DNA of 64,000 nt from the NCBI GenBank assembly GCA_947258705.1, contig CAMYJA010000003.1, positions 1 to 64,000 on the forward strand. The letters are read 5' to 3'. This document shows positions 39,485 through 47,651 of this stretch, piece by piece. The translations under genes were made by a program, and so were the position numbers. This DNA comes from an uncultured Hyphomicrobiaceae bacterium. Its GTDB lineage: Bacteria > Pseudomonadota > Alphaproteobacteria > Rhizobiales > CAMYJA01. The first letter of the stretch is position 1. Every line of letters begins with the position of its first letter. Below the pieces are notes generated by a model. The model was not told the origin of the DNA, searched no databases, and saw only the letters and a program-made list of their open reading frames with translations.

Positions 39485-40885
39485 CTATTCTTTACAGCTA
39501 GCGAGCGCGGGCGTCTTTTTTATGACGCCGGTGAGGCTGTTGCGGCTGGCGCCCGAAATAACCACATCGACAATCGCATTAGTATGGGCAAGGCAGTCGT
39601 CAACATGGACGGCCTGCAGATAGGGTGAACGGCCGACAAGCTGTCCCTGTTCGCGGCCCGGCCTCTCAAAAAGAACCGGAACCTGACTACCGACGCAGGC
39701 GGCATTGAATGCAGATTGCTGGGCGCTTAGCAGGGATTGCAGCTTAGCGAGGCGTTCCGCCTTAACTTCCTCGGGGACATGATTTTCCATGGCCGCGGCC
39801 GGGGTTCCGGGTCTCGAGCTGTACTTAAAAGAGTAGGCCTGGGCAAAACCGATATCCTCGATCAGCTTCATCGTCGCATTGAACTCTTCGTCCGTTTCGC
39901 CGGGAAAGCCGACGATGACATCTGTCGAAAGGGCAATATCGGGGCGCGCGTTCCGCAGGCGCCTGATAATCGCGCAATATTCCTCGACCGTATGTTTTCT
40001 GTTCATTGCTGCAAGAATGCGGTCCGACCCCGACTGAAACGGCAAGTGCAGATAAGGCATCAGTTTGGGATTGTTTCGATGCGCATCAATCAGATCGTCG
40101 GTCATGTCGTTGGGGTGGCTCGTGGTATAGCGCAAGCGCTTCAGACCAGGAAATTGCGCCAACCGATCCAGCAGATTAGCGAGGGTCCACGTGCTGCCGT
40201 CCTCTGCCTTACCGTGATAGGCGTTCACATTCTGGCCGAGAAGCGTAAGTTCCTGAACGCCATTTTCGATCAGCCCCCGGGCTTCCACGATCAGCTCTTC
40301 GGGTGTCCGTGAATATTCTACTCCGCGTGTATAAGGCACGACACAGAAGGTACAGAACTTATCGCATCCCTCCTGAACCGTCAGAAATGCGGTGCAGGAC
40401 TTCGGAGCGCGGATCTTGGGAAGCTGTTCGAACTTACCGTCAGCGGGGAAGCTCGTGTCGATGACATGGCGCCCCTCCTGTTCGGCGCGAAATACGAGAT
40501 GCGTGAGATTTTGAAAGCTTTGCGGGCCGACGACGATATCGACCACAGGCGCGCGGCGGACGATTTCCGCACCCTCGGCCTGGGCGACGCATCCGGCAAC
40601 CGCGACGATCGTTTTTTTGCCGGCGCGGCTGCGGTCCGCCTTGATGGCGCGAATTCGGCCGAGTTCGGAATAAATTTTTTCGGCGGCTTTTTCACGGATA
40701 TGGCAAGTGTTCAAAACAATAAGATCCGCGTCGGCCATTTCGTTCGCCGCGCGATAGCCGAGAGTCTTCATGGTGTCAGATATCCGTTCCGAATCGTAAA
40801 CGTTCATCTGGCAGCCATATGTCTTGATGTATAGCCGTTTCGACATATTCTCTGGCTCATTCCTGTATGGACGTGATTCCGTCAT
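39485..40885 (-). CDS. miaB: tRNA-2-methylthio-N6-dimethylallyladenosine synthase MiaB
   Basis: Radical-SAM methylthiotransferase that modifies i6A37 of tRNA. The 466-residue protein has the N-terminal cluster-binding part (YIKTYGCQMNVYDSERI), the radical-SAM C-x3-C-x2-C in CDKFCTFCVVPYTRG and the C-terminal TRAM domain with GQLVGRSPYLQAVHV. An internal ATG at 40846 would remove 13 residues; neither start has a strong ribosome-binding site. It lies 116 bp after fur on the same strand. Confidence 0.97.
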   Translation of the reverse strand: MTESRPYRNEPENMSKRLYIKTYGCQMNVYDSERISDTMKTLGYRAANEMADADLIVLNTCHIREKAAEKIYSELGRIRAIKADRSRAGKKTIVAVAGCVAQAEGAEIVRRAPVVDIVVGPQSFQNLTHLVFRAEQEGRHVIDTSFPADGKFEQLPKIRAPKSCTAFLTVQEGCDKFCTFCVVPYTRGVEYSRTPEELIVEARGLIENGVQELTLLGQNVNAYHGKAEDGSTWTLANLLDRLAQFPGLKRLRYTTSHPNDMTDDLIDAHRNNPKLMPYLHLPFQSGSDRILAAMNRKHTVEEYCAIIRRLRNARPDIALSTDVIVGFPGETDEEFNATMKLIEDIGFAQAYSFKYSSRPGTPAAAMENHVPEEVKAERLAKLQSLLSAQQSAFNAACVGSQVPVLFERPGREQGQLVGRSPYLQAVHVDDCLAHTNAIVDVVISGASRNSLTGVIKKTPALASCKE

Positions 40886-41001
40886 TTTACAGATCAGACT
40901 TTCCTAAATTGTTACCAAATCTACTGTTTATCAAATTAACCGCAGATGAATATGCGCCGAAGCTCGCCCTCGGTAAACCTGCTGAAACTGTGGGGTAGTG
41001 A

Positions 41002-41451
41002 TCAGCCGGATTCCGCATCTTCCTCGTTTCGCGGCACGCAGTAAAGCTCGAGTTTGTGGCCGACGATTTCATATCCGTGTTCGTGCGCAATCCTTACCTG
41101 CAGCCGCTCGATCTCCTCGTTCAGGAACTCGATCACCTTGCCGGATTTAATGTCGATCAGGTGATCGTGATGTTCGCGGCCGACCTGCTCATAACGGGCG
41201 CGGCCTTCGCCAAAATCATGTCTTTCCAGTATCCCGGCATCCTCGAACAGACGGACCGTGCGATAGACCGTAGACAAAGAGATGTGGGGATCCTTGAGGT
41301 GGGATCTCTTAAACACTTCTTCAACATCGGGGTGGTCATCCGCCTCCGACAGGACACGAGCGATCACCTTGCGCTGCTCGGTCATGCGCATGCCCTTTTC
41401 CGCGCAGAGACGCTCGAGGCGGGAAACTTCCGGGGAATCAGCTTTTGTCAT
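41002..41451 (-). CDS. fur: Fur-family metal regulator (Fur/Mur)
   Basis: Second Fur paralogue in the window, 149 residues. The winged helix contains GMRMTEQRKVIARVL and ISLSTVYRTVRLFEDAGIL. The metal site region reads EHHDHLIDIKSGKVIEF, the classical Fur type, unlike Irr. In Alphaproteobacteria such proteins often respond to manganese (Mur) rather than iron. The ATG at 41451 has AAGGAAAGG just upstream; a GTG five codons earlier is less likely. Location next to rimI and miaB is conserved in Rhizobiales. Confidence 0.93.
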   Translation of the reverse strand: MTKADSPEVSRLERLCAEKGMRMTEQRKVIARVLSEADDHPDVEEVFKRSHLKDPHISLSTVYRTVRLFEDAGILERHDFGEGRARYEQVGREHHDHLIDIKSGKVIEFLNEEIERLQVRIAHEHGYEIVGHKLELYCVPRNEEDAESG

Positions 41452-41539
41452 GCCTTTCCTTATCACATGGACGGCGGTTCAATAAACTCCAGGATCGGAA
41501 ATTCCGTCCGGCAGTCTCTTAAGCAAGCGGCCCAATCGG

Positions 41540-42016
41540 TCAGAGCGATTTTTCCAAAATGATTGCGTCGCTTCGTTCATCCCCGCTGCGGCCCTTGTAG
41601 TAAGCCTGGCGGCTGCCGACCGCCTTGAATCCGAGTTTTCTGTATAGCGCCCGCGCCGATTTGTTGTCGCGTCCAACTTCGAGGAAGATTTTTTCGACCC
41701 GTTCGGATTCGAGAATTTCACAGATGCGGTAAAGCAGCCCGGTTGCGATCCCGCGGCCGCTATGTTCTGGCAGGACCGCGATGGACAGGATTTCGGCCTC
41801 TTTCGCAATCGTTCTCACGAGTGTGAAGCCGACCGCTATTTCGTCCGTACCTGGCACATGGGCGACGTATGCCCGGTGGACTGAATTCTTTAAAAAGGTT
41901 TCGAAGGTCCCGGCGCTCCAGGAGTGGGGGAAACAGTGGCCGTGAATTTGCGCCAGGACATTCGCGTCTCCGGCGTCCACCTCTTTGACATTGATGTCCA
42001 GTCTTACATAGCTCAT
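41540..42016 (-). CDS. rimI: Ribosomal-protein-alanine N-acetyltransferase RimI
   Basis: GNAT acetyltransferase of 158 residues. The family form acetylates the N-terminal alanine of S18. It shows FPHSWSAGTFETFL near the N-terminus, the acetyl-CoA loop LPEHSGRGIATGLLYRI and EVGRDNKSARALYRKLGFKAVG. Its ATG overlaps the tsaB stop by 4 bp. The pairing tsaB-rimI is conserved in most proteobacteria. The acetylation target in this organism is inferred. Confidence 0.94.
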   Translation of the reverse strand: MSYVRLDINVKEVDAGDANVLAQIHGHCFPHSWSAGTFETFLKNSVHRAYVAHVPGTDEIAVGFTLVRTIAKEAEILSIAVLPEHSGRGIATGLLYRICEILESERVEKIFLEVGRDNKSARALYRKLGFKAVGSRQAYYKGRSGDERSDAIILEKSL

Positions 42017-42744
42017 TTTGAACGAGGCCCGCCGCTCCCAATACGGGAGATTGCCTTGCCGGATTGCGACTTGGCATCTGGAGGACGCAAATACAGGGGG
42101 CTGACATGTTCTTCGGGTGCCACCACGCCCGCGGCCACTTCGGCGAGATCCCTTGCGTCCGGCTGAATGTCGCTCAGTTGTGCCATGAATTCTTGCCTTG
42201 CGCCAAGTTCCTCTTGCGCGAACATGGGGGCCGCACTGCCGACAATTATCGAATTCGGATATGTCCCCTTAACCAGGTCAATCGCGCTTGACAGCGTTGC
42301 GGCCTGCGCCCGATCAAGCGGTACGCCTGTATTGTCGAATGCCTGGATGTAAACATCGCCGCGACGCGCATCGACAGCGACTACAACCGGACGGCCCCCA
42401 ATGCCGCTCTCAAACTCTCGCAGGGCATTGAGCGCGATGATGCGCAGGCTTGTTTCGCTGAACATTCCACATCCCGCCGCGAAGGCCAGTCCGCGGGCTG
42501 CCGCAATTCCGATCCTGACGCCTGTGAACGTTCCCGGTCCCGAAGTCACGGCGATACGATCCAGGTCATGAAGGTCGATTTGGGCCGCATCGCGGACCCG
42601 TTGGATCATGGGAATGAGCTCTTCCGCATGGCCGCGCTCCATCCGTTTGTGCTCAAAGTGAATGGATGGCGACATCGACCCGCCGCCGGTTCGGATTGCG
42701 ACGGAACAGGCAGCCATGGTGGTGTCGATGGCAATTATGTTCAT
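42013..42744 (-). CDS. tsaB: tRNA threonylcarbamoyladenosine biosynthesis protein TsaB
   Basis: Partner of TsaD in t6A37 formation on tRNA. It has 243 residues, an ASKHA fold starting MNIIAIDTTMAACSVA, the conserved HAEELIPMIQRV and VTSGPGTFTGVRIGIAAARGLA, and VDARRGDVYIQAF. The TsaD metal-site histidines are absent, as expected for TsaB. It is coupled to rimI by ATGA and starts 18 bp after the nitroreductase gene. Confidence 0.95.
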   Translation of the reverse strand: MNIIAIDTTMAACSVAIRTGGGSMSPSIHFEHKRMERGHAEELIPMIQRVRDAAQIDLHDLDRIAVTSGPGTFTGVRIGIAAARGLAFAAGCGMFSETSLRIIALNALREFESGIGGRPVVVAVDARRGDVYIQAFDNTGVPLDRAQAATLSSAIDLVKGTYPNSIIVGSAAPMFAQEELGARQEFMAQLSDIQPDARDLAEVAAGVVAPEEHVSPLYLRPPDAKSQSGKAISRIGSGGPRSK

Positions 42745-42762
42745 GTGCCGTTTTATCGGGGC

Positions 42763-43353
42763 TTAAAGGATTTGTGCTATCTCATCGAAAGTAAATCTCG
42801 GGGATCGCTCGAAGATTGCCGACGGATCGCCGGTGCCGAGATTGCAGAGAAAATTGGATTTGGTCTGGGTACCCGCAAAAAATTCCGCGTCCACGGCTTC
42901 ATTGTCGAAACCGGACATCGGACCGGTATCAAGCCCTATGGCCCTGGCTGCCAGAATGAAATATCCGCCCTGAAGGGTGCCGTTGCGCAGCGCCGTTTCG
43001 TGGATCAGTTCCGGGTTTCCCTCGAACCAGCTTTTTGCATCCGTGTGGGGAAACAGTTTGGGCAGGTGCTGATAAAATTCGAGGTCGTAACCAATGACAG
43101 CCACCACAGGGGCGGTCATTGTCTTCTCCACATTCGCTTCCATCAAATGCGGTTTCAGTCTCGCCTTGGCTTCATCGGAGCGCAGAAACAGAATGCGGGC
43201 CGGCAGGCAGTTGGCACTCGTCGGCGCCATCTTCATCAGATCGACCAGATGCCGAAGCTGATCGTCCGTTACATCGGCGTCCTTCCAGGCATTATGAGTA
43301 CGCGCATCAAGAAAAAGACGCGACAGTGCTGCTTCGTCAATTACTCCGCCCAT
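42763..43353 (-). CDS. Nitroreductase family protein, RutE/HadB-like
   Basis: FMN-dependent nitroreductase-fold protein of 196 residues. It has the RutE-type features [35 protein letters not shown] and [26 protein letters not shown], and ends in FNFDE-like [10 protein letters not shown]. The RutE group reduces malonic semialdehyde in pyrimidine degradation, but no other rut gene is present. The substrate is therefore open. GGAG lies 5 nt before ATG 43353. It interrupts the usual nifU-tsaB neighbourhood. Confidence 0.88.
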   Translation of the reverse strand: MGGVIDEAALSRLFLDARTHNAWKDADVTDDQLRHLVDLMKMAPTSANCLPARILFLRSDEAKARLKPHLMEANVEKTMTAPVVAVIGYDLEFYQHLPKLFPHTDAKSWFEGNPELIHETALRNGTLQGGYFILAARAIGLDTGPMSGFDNEAVDAEFFAGTQTKSNFLCNLGTGDPSAIFERSPRFTFDEIAQIL

Positions 43354-43409
43354 GCTCGCTCCGTTTTATGCAATGAAAAATTCGTTCAACGGCTGTGTAT
43401 CACATGAAC

Positions 43410-43433
43410 AGCCCCGCCACAAAGGACGGGGCT
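43410..43433 (-). terminator. GC-rich hairpin after nifU
   Basis: AGCCCCG (43410-43416) and CGGGGCT (43427-43433) form a 7-bp stem downstream of the nifU stop. No T-run follows on the minus strand, so termination would be weak or factor-dependent. Confidence 0.4.
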
Positions 43434-43498
43434 CATGCACTTGTATTCCGTGTATTTCAGGCTGGCCTTGATCATTCCGGACTAAAACCGGACCAAAG

Positions 43499-44062
43499 CT
43501 AGACCGGGCGGACTTCCTGTACTTCCGGCAGGAAATGCTTGAGGAGATTTTCGATGCCGTTTTGAAGAGTCGCGGTCGAACTCGGACAACCGGAACAGGC
43601 ACCGCGCATCTGTAGATAGACGATGCCGTCGCTGTAATCATGAAAAACGATATCGCCACCATCCTGCGCAACGGCAGGACGAACGCGCGTTTCAAGCAAT
43701 TCCTTGATGGTATCGACGGTTGCCTGATCCTTGCCGGCAAACGTTTTTTCCGAACTCGCCGTCGAGCCGGCGTCACCATTGTTGAGGACCGGGCTTTCGG
43801 TTAAATAATGATCCATGATCGCACCGAGAACCATCGGTTTCAGGTGCTGCCAGTCGGCATCGCCCTTCGTCACCGAAATAAAATCAGTCCCGAAAAACAC
43901 ACCCTCTACGCCGTTGACGTCAAAAATTCGGGCGGCAAGGGGCGATTCCTGTGTTGCTTCCTCAGCATCGCGGTAATCGCGGGTACCGCTTGAGAGTACT
44001 GGTTTGCCGGGCACGAATTTCAGCGTCGCCGGATTGGGGGTCGCCTCAGTTTGAATAAACAT
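43499..44062 (-). CDS. NifU family iron-sulfur scaffold protein (Nfu type)
   Basis: Carrier of [4Fe-4S] clusters, 187 residues. The N-terminal Nfu_N domain (FIQTEATPNPATLKFVPGK) precedes a linker and the NifU C-terminal domain with VRPAVAQDGGDIVFHDY and the cluster-binding C-x2-C in GACSGCPSSTATL. A well-spaced promoter lies about 45 bp upstream. It follows the universal stress protein gene in the order conserved in Rhizobiales. Confidence 0.95.
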   Translation of the reverse strand: MFIQTEATPNPATLKFVPGKPVLSSGTRDYRDAEEATQESPLAARIFDVNGVEGVFFGTDFISVTKGDADWQHLKPMVLGAIMDHYLTESPVLNNGDAGSTASSEKTFAGKDQATVDTIKELLETRVRPAVAQDGGDIVFHDYSDGIVYLQMRGACSGCPSSTATLQNGIENLLKHFLPEVQEVRPV

Positions 44063-44105
44063 GATTGCTCAACCTGCTCCTAGAATTCAGTTAGTTTAGA
44101 GTCAT

Positions 44106-44133
44106 TCTATACACAATATCGGGATTGCGTCAA
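44106..44133 (-). promoter_or_regulatory. Predicted promoter of the NifU-family gene
   Basis: On the minus strand TTGACG (44133-44128) and TATAGA (44111-44106) are 16 bp apart. Transcription would start near 44099, about 37 nt before the ATG. Confidence 0.6.
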
Positions 44134-44225
44134 AAAATACCAGTCTCCATTGGCGAATGATGCTTTCTACCTTTGGATAAGCTGCTGGCTTCCCGGGGGT
44201 GATCAACAGGCCAACGATCTATTGC

Positions 44226-44735
44226 TCATGCAAGATGGGCAATTTCATCCCGAGTGAGGGTGCCGGGCACAATATAGATCGGTATCGGGAAATTACCCGC
44301 CCAGCTTCCCTGGCCAAGCGCCTCCACCAGCGGACCCGGGCCCTGACTTTCGGCCGACGCGCCAAGCACGAGCACGGCGACATCCTCGTCCTGTTCGATG
44401 AAGCGCACGATTTCCGTTGCGGGATCGCCCTTGCGAACGACTGTTTCCGTGCTCAAATCATCGAATCCCATGTCCTGGAGTTTTTTACGATAAAGGCGAA
44501 ACACAGATTGCGCCCGCGTCTCCTCGGCCTCGTTTTCGACCTCGTGAATTCCAACCCAGCGCCGCATCACGCCAGCCTCTATGGGATAAAAAAGCGTAAT
44601 GCTGCCTTTGGTCCGGCTGGCTACGCGCGCGGCAAAATACAAAGCGACTTCGGATTCGGGGGTTGCGTCGACGATCACCATAAATTTTCGGGTGTGGCCT
44701 TTTTCAAAGGCCTGTCTTGTTTTTCTATCCGCCAT
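44226..44735 (-). CDS. Universal stress protein (UspA family)
   Basis: Single Usp domain of 169 residues. It begins its fold at RKFMVIVDATPESEVALYFAA and has the C-terminal ATP-loop-like VLVLGASAESQGPGPLVEAL and GNFPIPIYIVPG. The loop does not show a clear G-x2-G-x9-G(S/T), so nucleotide binding is uncertain. ATG 44735 is preferred to a TTG two codons earlier. It is located between trpS and nifU. Confidence 0.9.
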   Translation of the reverse strand: MADRKTRQAFEKGHTRKFMVIVDATPESEVALYFAARVASRTKGSITLFYPIEAGVMRRWVGIHEVENEAEETRAQSVFRLYRKKLQDMGFDDLSTETVVRKGDPATEIVRFIEQDEDVAVLVLGASAESQGPGPLVEALGQGSWAGNFPIPIYIVPGTLTRDEIAHLA

Positions 44736-44847
44736 GCACAAATGCCGCCATATAATTAACTCCGCTGTTTGAATTCCGGAATGGACAATAACCGCCCAAC
44801 ACGGAATTTCAAAATACGAAATTTTCAGCCCGAGGCTTTTCCCCGAA

Positions 44848-44863
44848 ATTGTCAGCTGACAAT
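44848..44863. repeat. Perfect 16-bp palindrome over the trpS stop
   Basis: ATTGTCAGCTGACAAT is fully self-complementary and includes the trpS stop codon. It could form a short cruciform or be a protein-binding site, but chance is possible. Confidence 0.5.
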
Positions 44864-45886
44864 AAAACCCACAATTTCCCGAATTTCCGCCATATGGGGA
44901 TCGGCGATTTCATGAGCCCGCCCGGCGCCATCGGCCAGAATCGCATCGATTTCACCCGGGTCTTCCATCAGACGGCGCATTTCCTCTCCTATGGGTGATA
45001 TATTCTCCACCGCGAGGTCGACGAGCGCTTTTTTGAAATCGGAGAACTGCCTGCCACCAAATTCGGCCAATATGTCATCACCCGACCGTTCGGCCATTGC
45101 CGAGTAAATGCCGATCAGATTGGCTGCTTCCGGCCGGCCCTCCAATCCCGCCGCCTCGGACGGCAGGGGCTCGGGATCGGTTTTCGCCTTGCGCACCTTT
45201 TTGGCAATGCTGTCTGCATCATCGGTCATGTTGATGCGGGACAGGTCGGAGGGATCTGATTTTGACATTTTACTCCGGCCATCGCGCAGCGACATGACGC
45301 GAGTGGCCGGTCCGGTTATTAACGGCTCGGGCAACGGAAAATAACCGTCAGCAAAACCGGAGGCAGCACAGCTATCGGAAAAATCGGTGTTGAATTTCTG
45401 CGCGATGTCTCGGGCCAGTTCCAGATGCTGCTTCTGGTCCTCGCCGACCGGTACGTGGGTGGCACGGTAAAGAAGAATGTCGGCTGCCATCAGATTGGGA
45501 TAGGCATAGAGGCCGACGGATGCGTTTTCACGATTCTTTCCGGCCTTCTCCTTGAACTGGGTCATGCGATTGAGCCAGCCCATACGGGCGACACAATTGA
45601 AGATCCAGGCCAGTTCCGCATGACCGCTGACAGCGCTTTGATTGAAGATAATATGTTTTTTGGCATCGATGCCGGCGGCGAGAAACGCCGCTGTCACCTC
45701 GCGGGTGTTGTGCCTGAGCTCACCCGGATCCTGCCAGACCGTGATGGCATGGAGATCGACGACACAGAACAGGCAGTCATGGCTTTCCTGCAACGCCACG
45801 AATTTCGTGATGGCGCCAAGATAATTGCCAAGGTGAAGATTGCCTGTGGGCTGGATGCCTGAGAACACCCGTTCCTGAAGTTTCAT
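44852..45886 (-). CDS. trpS: Tryptophanyl-tRNA synthetase
   Basis: Class I aminoacyl-tRNA synthetase of 344 residues. The HIGH-equivalent lies in [35 protein letters not shown] is the family signature, and the KMSKS loop reads [10 protein letters not shown]. The ATG at 45886 fits the family N-terminus. Its stop codon lies inside a 16-bp perfect palindrome. It follows murJ by 27 bp. Confidence 0.97.
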   Translation of the reverse strand: MKLQERVFSGIQPTGNLHLGNYLGAITKFVALQESHDCLFCVVDLHAITVWQDPGELRHNTREVTAAFLAAGIDAKKHIIFNQSAVSGHAELAWIFNCVARMGWLNRMTQFKEKAGKNRENASVGLYAYPNLMAADILLYRATHVPVGEDQKQHLELARDIAQKFNTDFSDSCAASGFADGYFPLPEPLITGPATRVMSLRDGRSKMSKSDPSDLSRINMTDDADSIAKKVRKAKTDPEPLPSEAAGLEGRPEAANLIGIYSAMAERSGDDILAEFGGRQFSDFKKALVDLAVENISPIGEEMRRLMEDPGEIDAILADGAGRAHEIADPHMAEIREIVGFIVS

Positions 45887-45913
45887 GTTATCGCCTAAAA
45901 CTTTCTTTCAACA

Positions 45914-47485
45914 TCAAATGCGGCCGCGCAAAAGGGCGGGGATCCGCGCGACGCCCAATATATGTATTGCCGAAGCGAATATGCCGAGCCCCAGGGCAAT
46001 GAGCAATCCAAGCGCCGCCACCTGAAGGCCTATGCCCTTGCCGGCCAGTAGATAAGGCATCGCCCACTGGGCGCCTGACCACACGCACACACCCATCACA
46101 ACGCTCGACAGGAATATGAGCGGCAGATTTCGCCTAAGGCGGGCATCAAATTCGAATTGTCCGGTTTTTGCAAGCGCCCCCCAAAGAAGTCCGGCATTGA
46201 CCCAGCCCGCAATGGTCGTTGCTATGGCGATGCCCAGATGCGGCATTACCCCATATGATTTGAACAGGTAAAACAGGCCGAGGGAAAAAATCACATTCAC
46301 AGCCATGCTGATTGCCGCGAACTGCATCGGCGTCCGGGTGTTTTCGCGGGCGAAGAAGGCCGGTGAAAATACCTTGATGAGTACGAATGCCGGCAGCCCC
46401 CATGCAAAGGCGCTCAAGGCGAGGGCGGTGGCTGTGGTGTCGGACGCTGTAAAAGCGCCGCGCTCGAACAGCACATGGATAATGGGCGTGGGGATCAGGA
46501 AAAGGGCGATGGACGCGGGCACGGTGAGCAGCAGCGCGAATTCGAGGGACCTGTTCTGGCTGTCATGCACTGCCTGCATGTCATCGGCGCGCAGTTTTCT
46601 CGATATGTCCGGCAGGAGAACGACGCCGATTGCGATCCCGACCACGCCGAGGGGCAATTGATAAATGCGGTCGGCATAATAAAGATAGGAGACGGCGCTG
46701 TCCTGCAGGGACGCGATAATGGTGCCGATGAGAATATTCACCTGGGTAATGCCGCCGGCGATGATGCCGGGAATGCCTAATCTGATGAGCTTTCTAACCC
46801 CCGGTGTCAGGCGCGGCCTGCCCGGTTTTAATCTCATGCCGGAATTGGTGGCGGAATTCACCAGCATTACGAGTTGAAGGACGCCCGCGAGCGAGACGCC
46901 AACCGCCAGTATAATACCTGCGCCCGGTTCGTTGCCAAGGTCGAGAAGCGCCGCGATGGCAATGGACGATATCAATATGACATTGAGGACGATCGGGGCG
47001 GCGGCGGCGGCGGCGAATTTGCCAAGGGCGTTTAATAGACCCGAAAGCAGCGCCACCAGGGACATGCAGAGGAGATAGGGAAATGCGATACGGGTCAATA
47101 ATATCGTGAGGTCGAATTTTTCGGGGTCATCGGAAAATCCGGGCGCGATCGCATACATCAGTACGGGCATGGCGATCTCCGCCAATGCGGTAAAAACCAA
47201 AAGCGTAAAAAGAAGAACGCTTAGCGCCTCCTCGGCGAATTGTTTCGCCGAGCCCCTGCCCTGCCCTTCAAGCTCTTTCGAAAAGAGGGGAACGAAGGCC
47301 GCGTTAAAGGCGCCTTCGCCAAACAGGCGGCGAAAAAGATTAGGAAAACGAAAGGCGACAAAAAAAGCATCCGCCACTATGCCTGTGCCGAGGACCGCTG
47401 CGATGGAAATATCGCGTATGAATCCCAGCACGCGGCTTATCATCGTAAGGCCGCCTACGGTCATGAATGATTGATACAATTTCAT
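45914..47485 (-). CDS. murJ: Lipid II flippase MurJ
   Basis: Peptidoglycan lipid II flippase of the MOP superfamily, 523 residues with about 14 transmembrane helices. It begins MKLYQSFMTVGGLTMISRVLG and has the MurJ signature FFVAFRFPNLFRRLFGEGAF and AFVPLFSKELE. RDISIAAVLGTG lies in helix 1. AAGGC precedes the ATG at 47485. trpS follows 27 bp downstream; glnD lies 166 bp upstream. Essential for cell-wall synthesis in relatives. Confidence 0.96.
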   Translation of the reverse strand: MKLYQSFMTVGGLTMISRVLGFIRDISIAAVLGTGIVADAFFVAFRFPNLFRRLFGEGAFNAAFVPLFSKELEGQGRGSAKQFAEEALSVLLFTLLVFTALAEIAMPVLMYAIAPGFSDDPEKFDLTILLTRIAFPYLLCMSLVALLSGLLNALGKFAAAAAAPIVLNVILISSIAIAALLDLGNEPGAGIILAVGVSLAGVLQLVMLVNSATNSGMRLKPGRPRLTPGVRKLIRLGIPGIIAGGITQVNILIGTIIASLQDSAVSYLYYADRIYQLPLGVVGIAIGVVLLPDISRKLRADDMQAVHDSQNRSLEFALLLTVPASIALFLIPTPIIHVLFERGAFTASDTTATALALSAFAWGLPAFVLIKVFSPAFFARENTRTPMQFAAISMAVNVIFSLGLFYLFKSYGVMPHLGIAIATTIAGWVNAGLLWGALAKTGQFEFDARLRRNLPLIFLSSVVMGVCVWSGAQWAMPYLLAGKGIGLQVAALGLLIALGLGIFASAIHILGVARIPALLRGRI

Positions 47486-47651
47486 GATTGGTTGCCTTAT
47501 AAGACATGCAGCGCGATCACAAGTTATTCCTTATTGCGCCCGCCCGGCCGGTGTATTGATTGGCGCCTGAAGCGAAGAGCGCCCGCAAGAATTAGGATAT
47601 CCCGGACATGGGTGTGAGCGGTGGATGATCCCATCAGCTTCATGGTTCATT

